Below are positions 16,723 to 25,191 of a stretch of DNA of 37,529 nt, piece after piece; the stretch's first letter is position 1, and each line of letters starts with the position of its first letter. The stretch is from positions 1 to 37,529 of the forward strand of contig CAKPER010000009.1 in NCBI GenBank assembly GCA_934149245.1, given 5' to 3'. The notes below the pieces were generated by a model. The model searched no databases and was not told the origin of the DNA. It was given only the letters and a program-made list of their open reading frames with translations. This DNA comes from an uncultured Bacilli bacterium. Its GTDB lineage: Bacteria > Bacillota_I > Bacilli_A > RF39 > UBA660. The position numbers and the translations under genes were made by a program.

Positions 16723-17766
16723 ATGGCAAAAAAAAGAAAGAAAACTAAAGAAAAGAAAATAATGAAAAAAACTATTATCTTTATAGTATTGGATATTATA
16801 GTATTAGCGTGTTTTATTTTAATGTATGGTCCCTTTAGTTACTTTAGAAATCTCTATATCCAAACCGCAATGAATACTATGGATCATCAATGGATGGCTA
16901 AAATATTTTTCAGTGACAAAACAATAGAAAAAATGCTAAATAGTAACTACTTTGTTGCTATTGATGAAGATGCAAATACTGATGACATTGTAATTAATAC
17001 TAAGGAAAAAACAAAATACAAAAACAAATATGAAAAAGAATTACTAGAAAGAGATTCTGATAACGATTTATATAAAGTTTTAAGTATAAAGGTTGGTGGT
17101 TCTAATGCTAAATTAGTAGCCATTTATGACCCAACTAAAATTCATATTATTACTACTAAACAATTTGATGTTGGAACATATGGTGAAAGAGTTGTAACTA
17201 TGTGTGAAAGATATAAAGGAGTTGTTTGTATAAATGGTGGTGGTTTTGTCGATAATGGTCTAGGCTCTGATATTCCAACAGGTTATGTTATTAAAAATAA
17301 AGAGATATTATGGTCAAATAAAGAAAGTCCTGATACTTATAGAAGCAACTTAATAGGATTTACTAAAGATGGAAAACTAAAATTAATGTCAAATACTACA
17401 GGAAAGCAAGCCTTAAAAGCTGGTATTGTTGATGCCCTAACCTTTGATCCATTCTTAATTGTAAATGGCAAAACATTAGAAATAGTTGGAGATCCTTGGG
17501 GAAGTTCTCCTAGAATGGCTATTGCTCAAAGAAAAGATGGTGTTACAATGTTTTTAGCAGTCGATGGAGAAAATTACATCAATGGAGCTACTTTAAAAGA
17601 CGTTGTTAATACTCTAAAAAAATATGGTGCTTATAACGCTGCCAACCTAGATGGTGGAACTTCTGGTACAATGGTTGAAAATGGAAAACTTATTAATAAT
17701 CCCCCATCATCAGCTAGAAAAACTAATGGTAGATATGTCGTTACAGGTTGGGGGCTAATACCTTAA
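16723..17766 (+). CDS. membrane-anchored phosphodiester glycosidase (NAGPA domain)
   Basis: 347 residues from the ATG at 16723 (GGAG at an 8-base spacer; an in-frame ATG at 16693 lies inside the previous gene). It has a lysine-rich start and one helix (about 17-38), then an extracellular domain of the NAGPA / DUF2233 type: VCINGGGFVDNGLGSDIPTG near 167, SSPRMAIAQRKDG near 260 and the hallmark AANLDGGTSGTMV near 308 with the catalytic-type Asp and Gly residues. The family removes phosphodiester-linked sugars (GlcNAc-1-phosphate in the human enzyme). In this neighbourhood it may trim or recycle phosphodiester-linked wall glycans. Confidence 0.88.
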   Translation: MAKKRKKTKEKKIMKKTIIFIVLDIIVLACFILMYGPFSYFRNLYIQTAMNTMDHQWMAKIFFSDKTIEKMLNSNYFVAIDEDANTDDIVINTKEKTKYKNKYEKELLERDSDNDLYKVLSIKVGGSNAKLVAIYDPTKIHIITTKQFDVGTYGERVVTMCERYKGVVCINGGGFVDNGLGSDIPTGYVIKNKEILWSNKESPDTYRSNLIGFTKDGKLKLMSNTTGKQALKAGIVDALTFDPFLIVNGKTLEIVGDPWGSSPRMAIAQRKDGVTMFLAVDGENYINGATLKDVVNTLKKYGAYNAANLDGGTSGTMVENGKLINNPPSSARKTNGRYVVTGWGLIP

Positions 17767-17786
17767 AAATACAAAATATTAATATC

Positions 17787-17817
17787 AAAGATTGGCGCCT
17801 ATTGACCAATCTTTTTT
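17787..17817 (+). terminator. intrinsic terminator after the phosphodiester glycosidase
   Basis: A 9-bp perfect stem (AAAGATTGG at 17787-17795 with 17806-17814), a 10-base loop and a run of six T. It ends the two-gene plus-strand operon. Confidence 0.88.
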
Positions 17818-17857
17818 ATAAAAAATAAAGTAAAATATATATTAATTAAAAAAATTA

Positions 17858-17866
17858 TGATATAAT
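17858..17866 (+). promoter_or_regulatory. extended -10 promoter for the ricin-GH25 gene
   Basis: TGa followed by TATAAT (17861-17866), 31 bp before the start codon. The -35 (TATATT at 17838-17843) is weak, so recognition would rely on the extended -10. Confidence 0.6.
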
Positions 17867-17896
17867 GTTGTCGAATAAATAGTAAGGAGGATAATA

Positions 17897-20419
17897 ATGA
17901 AGAAAAGAAAATATTTATTGCTATTACTAACTCTTTTATGTCTAAACATAAAAAACGTTAAAGCTGATAGCATTCCTAATAAAATATATACAATCAAAAG
18001 CTTTCTTAGTGGGAATAAAGTTGTTGACCTAGATGGTGCTATTACATCAAACTACTCTAACATTCAATTATACGACTCTAATGATACAAAAGCTCAAAAA
18101 TGGTATTTTGAACAACAAAGTGATGGCTACTACATAATAAAAAGTAGCATAAATAAAAATAAAGCTATTGATATGTATGATAATTCAAGAAGAAATGGTA
18201 CAAATATAAATTTATATGATAGTAATGGTACATCTGCTCAAAGATGGAACATCATATATAGAGGACAAAGCCAATTTACAATCAAAGCTATTGATAGTGA
18301 TTATTGTATGGATATATATGGTGGTCTTCCATGGAATAAAAATAATATTCAACTTTATATGTGCAATAATACAACAGCCCAAAGATTTAAATTAGTTCCT
18401 GAAGTCGTAAAAGAAAAAACCATTGAAGATGGTGAATATATTATTAACAGTAGTAAAGATGAAAATAAAGTAATTAACTTAAAAGATGGTAAAACTTCCA
18501 ATAATACTAATGTAAATATATATCAAAATAATAATGTAGGTTCACAAAAATGGATTATTACCTATCAAAAGAATGGTTACTATACAATAAAAAGTAAACT
18601 AAATAAAAATAAGTGTCTAGATATTGCGGGTGCTAATTTCATAAGTGATACTAACGTTCAAGTATATGATTGTAATAATACTGATGCTCAAATGTGGGCT
18701 ATTGCAAAAAATACTGATGATACTTATAATATAATTTCCAAAGGTGATGGATTAACTTTAGATATTTATGGAGGCGATACAGCCAATAATACTAATGTCC
18801 AAGTTTATTTTAATAATGAAACTCAAGCTCAAAAATTCAAATTTACAAAAATAGAAAATGATAATTTTCTAGAAAATGGTACATATACTATTTCAAATAA
18901 TGCAAGCCCTAAAAATAATGCTATTGATGTATCTGAAGGTAAAAGCTATGCTGATAAAAAAATATGGTTATGGTCATCTAATAATACAAATGCTCAAAAA
19001 TGGTTTATAACCAAAAATGATGATAATAGTTATTATATAAAATCAGGATTAAATTCTAATTTATATTTATCAACTTCTAACAATAGTGCTATAACCTCAT
19101 TAACAGCAAAAAAATGGGAATTACAATATAAATCTGAAAACGTCTATTACATAATTGATCCTGACACAGGGCTTTACTTAAACCTTGATAATTCGTCTCT
19201 TGCAGATGGTACTTCTATAAATTTAATGTCTGAGAGTTCTGGGATAGCTCAAGAATGGTACTTTGACTTAACAGAAATAAATGAAAAAAGTCCTACATTA
19301 ACTGATGGCTATTACACTATAAGTAGTATCCTTAATAATAACAAAGCTATCGATATAGCTAGTGCTTCTAAAAATAATGGCACTAATATCCAACTTTATG
19401 ATTCAAATAAAACAATGGCTCAAAATTGGTATCTTAAATCGCTTGGAAATGGATACTACACTATAACAAGCAGTCTAAATCCAAATATAACATTAGATCT
19501 TACAAGTGGTAGTACTCAAAGTGGTACTAATATCCAATTATATAAAGCAAACGGAAGTGATGCCCAAATTTGGAGATTGAAAGATGATCAAAACGGAAAT
19601 ATTGAAATAATTTCTAAAAAAGCTAATATTAGTTTAACGGTTGCTAATGGAAAAGCTCAAAATGGTGCTAACATTCAAGCAGAAACTTCATTAAGTAACA
19701 ATAATCAAAAATTCAAGTTTGATCTTAATAATATAAATAAAGTATATACTGGTATTGATATTAGCTATCATCAAGAAAAACGCGAAAAAATCAACTGGGA
19801 AGCCTTAGCAAACACCAACATAAATTTCGTAGTATTAAGAATTGGTTGGGGCGATAATTTTACAAGTCAAGATGATGCTTCATTTAAAAATGCCGTTGCT
19901 AATTGTGAAAAATATAATATTCCTTATGCAGTATATTTATATTCATATGCAACAAAAGTAGATGGTACTGACGCTTTAAATAAAGATTCCGCTTCTGCAA
20001 ATAGTGAAGCAAAGCATGTTTTAAGAGTACTAAATAGTGTATCTCATAAACCTAATCTAAAAACTTCTGTCTACCTAGATATGGAAGATAATAGTACTGC
20101 TAACCTACCAAGCTCTACTCTATCAGCAATTGCTAACAGATTTTGCTCAATAATTGAAGGAAATGGTTATGGCTGTAGTGTATATGCTAACGCATATTGG
20201 TTAAATCAAAAATTAGATACTAGAAGTATCACTACCAATAATAGAGTGTGGGTAGCTCATTATGGTAGCAATAATATTACTAATCATAGTCAAGCAATGA
20301 CAACAACTGTTCCTTATAACTTAACAAACTATAAACTTTGGCAATTCTCAAGTCGTGGTCAAGTTAGTGGCGTTCACGGAAATGTTGATTTAGACTTAGG
20401 GTATAATATATTTGATTAA
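17897..20419 (+). CDS. secreted GH25 muramidase with four ricin-type beta-trefoil domains
   Basis: 840 residues; ATG after a strong AAGGAGG. A signal peptide covers about 1-23 (KYLLLLLTLLCLNIKNVKA). Residues 28-610 hold twelve beta-trefoil subrepeats, each ending in a QxW-type motif: AQKW, AQRW, AQRF, SQKW, AQMW, AQKF, AQKW, AKKW (degenerate), AQEW, AQNW, AQIW, NQKF. Linkers after the 3rd, 6th and 9th show four trefoils of three. The C-terminus (about 617-840) is a GH25 lysozyme domain: TGIDISYHQ with Asp621, FVVLRIGWG, YLDMED with Asp728 and Glu730, VWVAHYG and LWQFSSRGQV. It would bind sugars and cut peptidoglycan N-acetylmuramyl bonds outside the cell. It stands alone between terminators. 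Confidence 0.94.
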   Translation: MKKRKYLLLLLTLLCLNIKNVKADSIPNKIYTIKSFLSGNKVVDLDGAITSNYSNIQLYDSNDTKAQKWYFEQQSDGYYIIKSSINKNKAIDMYDNSRRNGTNINLYDSNGTSAQRWNIIYRGQSQFTIKAIDSDYCMDIYGGLPWNKNNIQLYMCNNTTAQRFKLVPEVVKEKTIEDGEYIINSSKDENKVINLKDGKTSNNTNVNIYQNNNVGSQKWIITYQKNGYYTIKSKLNKNKCLDIAGANFISDTNVQVYDCNNTDAQMWAIAKNTDDTYNIISKGDGLTLDIYGGDTANNTNVQVYFNNETQAQKFKFTKIENDNFLENGTYTISNNASPKNNAIDVSEGKSYADKKIWLWSSNNTNAQKWFITKNDDNSYYIKSGLNSNLYLSTSNNSAITSLTAKKWELQYKSENVYYIIDPDTGLYLNLDNSSLADGTSINLMSESSGIAQEWYFDLTEINEKSPTLTDGYYTISSILNNNKAIDIASASKNNGTNIQLYDSNKTMAQNWYLKSLGNGYYTITSSLNPNITLDLTSGSTQSGTNIQLYKANGSDAQIWRLKDDQNGNIEIISKKANISLTVANGKAQNGANIQAETSLSNNNQKFKFDLNNINKVYTGIDISYHQEKREKINWEALANTNINFVVLRIGWGDNFTSQDDASFKNAVANCEKYNIPYAVYLYSYATKVDGTDALNKDSASANSEAKHVLRVLNSVSHKPNLKTSVYLDMEDNSTANLPSSTLSAIANRFCSIIEGNGYGCSVYANAYWLNQKLDTRSITTNNRVWVAHYGSNNITNHSQAMTTTVPYNLTNYKLWQFSSRGQVSGVHGNVDLDLGYNIFD

Positions 20420-20441
20420 TATCTTAAAGTTAAATAGATTA

Positions 20442-20476
20442 AAAACACATCCAAAATCCAAATTTGGGTGTGTTTT
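20442..20476. terminator. bidirectional intrinsic terminator between convergent genes
   Basis: An 11-bp stem with one G.T pair (20442-20452 with 20466-20476) and a 13-base loop, flanked by A and T runs on both strands. It serves the plus-strand muramidase gene and the minus-strand glmM fusion. Confidence 0.85.
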
Positions 20477-20484
20477 ATAATACT

Positions 20485-22470
20485 TTAAACATTTTCTATA
20501 ATATCTTTTAAATAATTAGCATATTCCGTCAATTCTTCCAAATTTCCTCCCTCTACTAATATTCTAATAAAATTTTCTGTCCCTGATGCTCTTACTAATA
20601 CTCTTCCATTATCTCCTAATTTTCTACTAATCTTATTAATCGCACCTCTAACTATTTTATCACGTAAAACACTATCTTTCTTATCATCAGTAACTGAAGC
20701 GTTTACCATAACTTGTGGGTATTTCTTCATAATTTTACTAAGCTCATGTAAAGATTTACCAGTCTCTTGCATTATCTTTAAAATTTGTAATGCTACTAAT
20801 TCTCCATCACTAATAGAAGCATACTCCTTTAAAATAATATGACCTACCTGCTCACCACCAATTAAACTATTAGTCTTAATCATTTTATTCATAACATTAA
20901 TATCACCAACATCTGCCCTAATAAAATGAATATTATTATCTTCACAAAACTTCACAAGGCCAAAATTTGACATAACTGTTCCCACTAAAGTATTATTTTC
21001 AAGTTTGCCTTTTTCCTTTAAATATTTTGCAACAATTGCTAACATTATATCTCCATCTATTACTACTCCGTTAGCATCTACCATTATACATCTATCAGCA
21101 TCTCCATCAAAAGAAATACCACAGTCATATTCTAATTCTTTTACTCTCTCTATTAATGCTTTAGTATCAGTAGCACCGCACTTATGATTAATACTATAAC
21201 CATCACTAAGAGCATTAATAATATCTACCTTACAACCAATTTTCTCGAAAATCAGCTCTGCTGTTTTTATAGCACTTCCATTAGCACAATCTATAACAAC
21301 CCTTAAATCAGCTACTTTCTTACTACATAAACTTACTAAATAATCAACATATTCTAAATAAAGTTTATCATTACTTCTATATGTCCCCATACCAGAAGAA
21401 CCATTATACTTATCAATATTATAATATATATTTTCTATTCTACTTTCTAGTTCTTTATTACTTTTTCTTCCGTTAGAATCAATAATCTTAATTCCATTAT
21501 AATAATAAGGATTATGAGACGCTGTTATCATTACTCCATAGTCAGCTTTATACTTTTTTACTAAATAAGATAAACATGGCGTTGGAACTATTGAAACATA
21601 GGTAACATCAACATGAGCTTCTCTAAGACCTAATATTAAATATTTACTAATAGTAAGACTAGAAATCCTAGTATCAATCCCAACCATTACCTTAGGAGTT
21701 TTATTTTCTATGGAAAGACCTATAGCCTTTCCTAATCTTTTAGCAAACTTCTCGTTCATATCTTCCCCATAAATACCTCTTATACCATCAGTACCAAAAA
21801 GTTTTTTATATTTATTTTGTAAAACTATAACTCCATCATCTTTTACAATACTATTTTCCCAAATATTACCCTTAACTCTAACCAAAGGATATACTCTAAC
21901 ATTTTTCTCTATAATAGTTCCTGGATATATAACACTATTACAACCAATAAAACATCCACTTCCTATAATTGCACCAAATTTACTTAATTGTGTTTTAATT
22001 ATCTTATTTTTATATTTAAGATTAATAGAAGTTCCATCTAGTTTATAATTAGAAATAACCGCACCTGCTCCCATTTTAACAAAACTACCAATAATAGAAT
22101 TTCCTACATAATTTAAATGGGCTAAGCTAACATTATTTAATAAAATAGATTGCTTAACTTCAACACTATTACCAATAGTACAAAAGGAGGATATAATAGT
22201 CTCTCCTCTAATACTAACATTATTTCTTATAATAGTATTTTTTTCTATAATGCAAGGTGCATCAACAGAAAAGTTCTCTCCTATTTCTACATTATCTCTA
22301 GATACCCAAACATTTTCCTTAATCATATAGTAATCTGTATCACTTAAACTTCTCCCAATACTAATTATATAATCATTTATATTACAAAATAGTGAACATA
22401 CATCATCACATCTATCTAATAACTCTGCTACTATTTCATTACATTCCCCTATAATATTCTTAATATTCAC
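20485..22470 (-). CDS. glmM: fusion: left-handed beta-helix (GlmU C-domain-like) + phosphoglucosamine mutase GlmM
   Basis: 661 residues in one open frame; GTG at 22468-22470 after TAGGAGG. Residues 1-212 match the small UDP-GlcNAc-pyrophosphorylase-like beta-helix proteins of clostridia: IGENFSVDAPCIIEKNTIIR (63-82), VEVKQSILLNNVSLAHLNYV (103-122), MGAGAVISNY (133-142) and FGAIIGSGCFIGCNSVIYPG (165-184). There is no nucleotidyltransferase domain. Residues 224-661 are a complete GlmM: LFGTDGIRG (224-231 area), the phosphoserine loop TASHNP (Ser318), the metal loop DGDADR (455-460), GGEQVGHII, and the phosphate loop RASGTEN (627-633). GlmM converts glucosamine-6-phosphate to glucosamine-1-phosphate for wall precursors. 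The joined helix could acetylate that product, but this is inference. The small gene 12 bp upstream is co-transcribed. Confidence 0.93.
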   Translation of the reverse strand: MNIKNIIGECNEIVAELLDRCDDVCSLFCNINDYIISIGRSLSDTDYYMIKENVWVSRDNVEIGENFSVDAPCIIEKNTIIRNNVSIRGETIISSFCTIGNSVEVKQSILLNNVSLAHLNYVGNSIIGSFVKMGAGAVISNYKLDGTSINLKYKNKIIKTQLSKFGAIIGSGCFIGCNSVIYPGTIIEKNVRVYPLVRVKGNIWENSIVKDDGVIVLQNKYKKLFGTDGIRGIYGEDMNEKFAKRLGKAIGLSIENKTPKVMVGIDTRISSLTISKYLILGLREAHVDVTYVSIVPTPCLSYLVKKYKADYGVMITASHNPYYYNGIKIIDSNGRKSNKELESRIENIYYNIDKYNGSSGMGTYRSNDKLYLEYVDYLVSLCSKKVADLRVVIDCANGSAIKTAELIFEKIGCKVDIINALSDGYSINHKCGATDTKALIERVKELEYDCGISFDGDADRCIMVDANGVVIDGDIMLAIVAKYLKEKGKLENNTLVGTVMSNFGLVKFCEDNNIHFIRADVGDINVMNKMIKTNSLIGGEQVGHIILKEYASISDGELVALQILKIMQETGKSLHELSKIMKKYPQVMVNASVTDDKKDSVLRDKIVRGAINKISRKLGDNGRVLVRASGTENFIRILVEGGNLEELTEYANYLKDIIENV

Positions 22471-22482
22471 TATTATTACCTC

Positions 22483-22869
22483 CTACATATTATGTATTTG
22501 TAATTCCATTCTTTTAAGAAGCGTATTAAAAAACTCTCCACTAATCAGCAAGCTATTCATACAATTAGCATTTGTTTTGCAATAATAATTATTTTCTTTA
22601 TCATAATAATTTATATTACAATTATAATCTTCATTATACTTATTTAAAATATCTAATAATAAAGTATCTTCAAAAACAGTAACATCTGTATAAATATATC
22701 TATACTCATCACTATCTATCTTGACATCTATATACCTCTCATTATCATTTGGTACATAAATTTTAACAACATATTTATGTGTTTTATCCTTACTTATAAT
22801 ATCAAACATTTCATTAAAGCTTTCTTTAATATCTTCTTTTGCTATCTTTTCTACTTTCAATATTGACAC
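22483..22869 (-). CDS. hypothetical small acidic protein
   Basis: About 128 residues (GTG at 22869), or 125 if a TTG at 22860 is used; GGAG and AGGAG sites fit either start. No signal peptide or membrane segment. The middle, YVVKIYVPNDNERYIDVKI then YRYIYTDVTVFEDTLLLDIL, looks like an alternating beta-strand core. The C-terminus has two cysteines (YYCKTNANC) and ends in an amphipathic stretch. No family recognised. It sits between a promoter with a tandem repeat and the beta-helix/GlmM gene (12 bp gap), so it is probably expressed with wall-precursor synthesis. Confidence 0.65.
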   Translation of the reverse strand: MSILKVEKIAKEDIKESFNEMFDIISKDKTHKYVVKIYVPNDNERYIDVKIDSDEYRYIYTDVTVFEDTLLLDILNKYNEDYNCNINYYDKENNYYCKTNANCMNSLLISGEFFNTLLKRMELQIHNM

Positions 22870-22885
22870 TCCTACTCCAAATTAT

Positions 22886-22909
22886 TTTTACTACAAATTT
22901 TACTACAAA
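22886..22909. repeat. tandem 12-bp direct repeat between promoter and start
   Basis: Two perfect copies of TTTTACTACAAA (22886-22897 and 22898-22909) lie between the -10 at 22913-22918 and the start of the small gene. They fall in the leader region, where a regulator could bind. Confidence 0.7.
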
Positions 22910-22912
22910 TAA

Positions 22913-22921
22913 AGTATAACA
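22913..22921 (-). promoter_or_regulatory. extended -10 for the small protein and glmM fusion
   Basis: On minus, TGT followed by TATACT (22913-22918), immediately after the topA terminator. No good -35 is seen. Confidence 0.45.
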
Positions 22922-22952
22922 TAAAAAGAACAGTTTTTTCAACTATTCTTTT
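22920..22952 (-). terminator. intrinsic terminator overlapping the topA stop codon
   Basis: A 12-bp stem with one wobble pair (22941-22952 with 22924-22935), a 5-base loop and a T run. The 5' arm contains the TAG stop of topA (22943-22945). Confidence 0.8.
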
Positions 22953-24979
22953 GGTAAATTACAATTATTACACTTTATTCCATCTTTTCCTTCAACCATC
23001 ATGCCACCACATTTCATGCATAAATCACCTGTTGGTCTTTCCCAAGTTGCTGTTTTACATTTAGGAAAATTGTTACATCCATAAAAAATCTTTCCTTTTC
23101 TTGTTTTTTTCTCAACTATCACACCATCGTTACAATTAGGACATTGCATAATTTGAACAACGTTTTCTTCCTTTTTGTCGTTATCTTGAATATATTTGCA
23201 TTCAGGATAGTTTGAACAAGCTACAAATTTTCCATAACGAGAATGCTTTCTTACTAATGGACTACCACATTTAGGACACATCTCTCCAGTCTCTTCAGGA
23301 GCTTTTTTTTCCATTTCTTTAAAAGCAACTTCTACTTTTGGCTCAAATTCTTCATAAAATCTATCTAAAAGATTATACCAAACTAAATTACCACTAGCAA
23401 TCTTATCTAAATCATCTTCCATTTCTTTAGTATATTCTACATTTATAATATCTTTAAAAAATTGTTGTAACCTATCTGTTATATCTATACCAATCTCTGT
23501 TGGAATAAACTTTTTATCACTAACAATTACATACGCTCTATCTTTTAAGGTATCTATAGTTTTAGCATATGTTGATGGTCTACCAATTCCTAGCTCTTCC
23601 ATTTCTTTTATTAATTTTGATTCTGTATATCTTGCAGGTGGCTTTGTTTCATGCTCACTATAATTAACTTCAATGGCTAAAATAGAATCTTTTTCTTTTA
23701 ATACTGGAAGAATTTTATCTTTATTATCCTCATAATCAGAATAAACTTTTAAATATCCATCAAATATAAGTATTTGACCACTAGCCTTAAATTTATAATT
23801 ATTATTATCAAGAACTATAGTTGTTGCCTCTACTTTCGCTTGTTTCATTAAACTAGCTAAAGCTCTATAATAAATCATTCTATATAATTTATACTCATCT
23901 TCTGATAAATACTTTTTAACAGTATCAGGCTCTCTATTAATACTAGTAGGCCTTATAGCCTCATGAGCGTCTTGAACATTCTCTGTCTTCTTAGCTTTTT
24001 TTACGTAACCTACATAATCTTCTCCATAATGACTTTTAATATATCCATAAGTATTTTTTACAAACTCATCACTCATACGCACAGAATCAGTTCTCATATA
24101 AGTAATCAAACCAACAGTCTCGTTTTCTAGAGTTATACCTTCATAAAGCTTTTGAGCTAACATCATTGTCTTTTTAGAAGTAAAATTCAACTTATTAGAA
24201 GCATCCTGTTGCATAGTAGAAGTAGTATAAGGAAACTTACTTTTCTTTTCTTTCTCCTTTTTAGAAACACTCTCAATCAAAAAATCTTCTTTTAAATTAT
24301 TTAAAATATTTTCTGCCTCTGCTACAGTTTTTATTTCTATTTTATCACTACCATAACTTTCTAATTTAGCTGAAAATTCTTTAAATAAAGCATCTATTTC
24401 ATAATATTTTTCTATATTAAAAGCCTGAATTTCTCTTTCTCTATCTACAATAAGCTTAAGAGCAACACTCTGAACTCTACCAGCAGACTTACCTTCTGTT
24501 TTAGATTGCATTAATTTACTTAATCTAAAACCAATTATTCTATCCAATATTCTTCTAGTTTCCTGAGATTTTACCAAATCTTCATCAATTTTTCTAGCAC
24601 TCTTAAATGATTTTAATATAACATCTTTCGTTATTTCATTAAATACTATTCTATCATAATCATCATCTTTTAATCCTAAAGTATCATAAAGATGCCAAGA
24701 TATAGCTTCTCCCTCTCTATCAGGGTCGGTAGCTAAATAAACAAAATCAGAATTTTTAACATCTTTTTTCAACTCTGTAACAAGCTTTTTCTTTCCCTTT
24801 ATAATTTTATAATCTGGTTTAAAATGATTTTCTATATCAACACCAAAACCAAATTTACCAGTTGTAGTTAAATCTCTTATATGTCCAAGTGAAGATACCA
24901 CTTTATAATCTTTACCTAAATACTTTTCAATAGTCTTACTTTTACTAGGAGACTCCACTATTACTAATTTCTTTGCCAT
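22943..24979 (-). CDS. topA: DNA topoisomerase I
   Basis: 678 residues from the ATG at 24979; an in-frame GTG at 25000 lies on the AGAGGGG ribosome site, so the ATG is preferred despite an 11-base spacer. It begins with the Toprim motif KLVIVESPSKSKTIEKYLG and DPDREGEAISWHL near 105. The catalytic tyrosine is Tyr294 in GLITYMRTDS, and GIGRPSTYAKTIDTL is conserved in type IA enzymes. The C-terminus has three zinc-binding ribbons: CPKCGSPL...CSNYPEC, CPNCNDGV...CNNFPKC and CMKCGGMM...CNNC. It relaxes negative supercoils. It has its own promoter (25008-25038) and terminator, so it is a single-gene unit. Confidence 0.97.
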   Translation of the reverse strand: MAKKLVIVESPSKSKTIEKYLGKDYKVVSSLGHIRDLTTTGKFGFGVDIENHFKPDYKIIKGKKKLVTELKKDVKNSDFVYLATDPDREGEAISWHLYDTLGLKDDDYDRIVFNEITKDVILKSFKSARKIDEDLVKSQETRRILDRIIGFRLSKLMQSKTEGKSAGRVQSVALKLIVDREREIQAFNIEKYYEIDALFKEFSAKLESYGSDKIEIKTVAEAENILNNLKEDFLIESVSKKEKEKKSKFPYTTSTMQQDASNKLNFTSKKTMMLAQKLYEGITLENETVGLITYMRTDSVRMSDEFVKNTYGYIKSHYGEDYVGYVKKAKKTENVQDAHEAIRPTSINREPDTVKKYLSEDEYKLYRMIYYRALASLMKQAKVEATTIVLDNNNYKFKASGQILIFDGYLKVYSDYEDNKDKILPVLKEKDSILAIEVNYSEHETKPPARYTESKLIKEMEELGIGRPSTYAKTIDTLKDRAYVIVSDKKFIPTEIGIDITDRLQQFFKDIINVEYTKEMEDDLDKIASGNLVWYNLLDRFYEEFEPKVEVAFKEMEKKAPEETGEMCPKCGSPLVRKHSRYGKFVACSNYPECKYIQDNDKKEENVVQIMQCPNCNDGVIVEKKTRKGKIFYGCNNFPKCKTATWERPTGDLCMKCGGMMVEGKDGIKCNNCNLPKE

Positions 24980-25007
24980 AATATTATCTGCCCCTCTCAC
25001 AAGTTAA

Positions 25008-25038
25008 ATTATATACTAAATATTATGTATGTTGTCAA
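25008..25038 (-). promoter_or_regulatory. SigA-type promoter of topA
   Basis: A perfect TTGACA (25033-25038) is followed 17 bp later by TATATA (25010-25015), or 19 bp later by TATAAT (25008-25013). Only a short leader remains before the ribosome site. Confidence 0.75.
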
Positions 25039-25159
25039 GCCATTTTTCATAACTTTACAAATAAATTTTTATCACTATATCATTTTATTACTTATCTGTC
25101 AATATATACACAAACATTTGTTCTAGCAAAATAATCTCATCTAAAACATTCTTCTACAC

Positions 25160-25184
25160 AAAAAGCACCTATCTTTATAAGTGC
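25160..25184 (-). terminator. intrinsic terminator of the spoIIGA-sigE operon
   Basis: An 8-bp stem with one wobble (25165-25172 with 25177-25184), a 4-base loop and five T on the minus strand, beginning 8 bp after the sigE stop. The rest of the gap up to topA holds only the topA promoter. Confidence 0.85.
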
Positions 25185-25191
25185 CTAATAA

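Noticed and set aside
17960..19740. Possible CRISPR or DNA repeat array
   Set aside because: The regular spacing is at protein level (beta-trefoil QxW repeats); DNA copies differ and there are no spacers between identical repeats.
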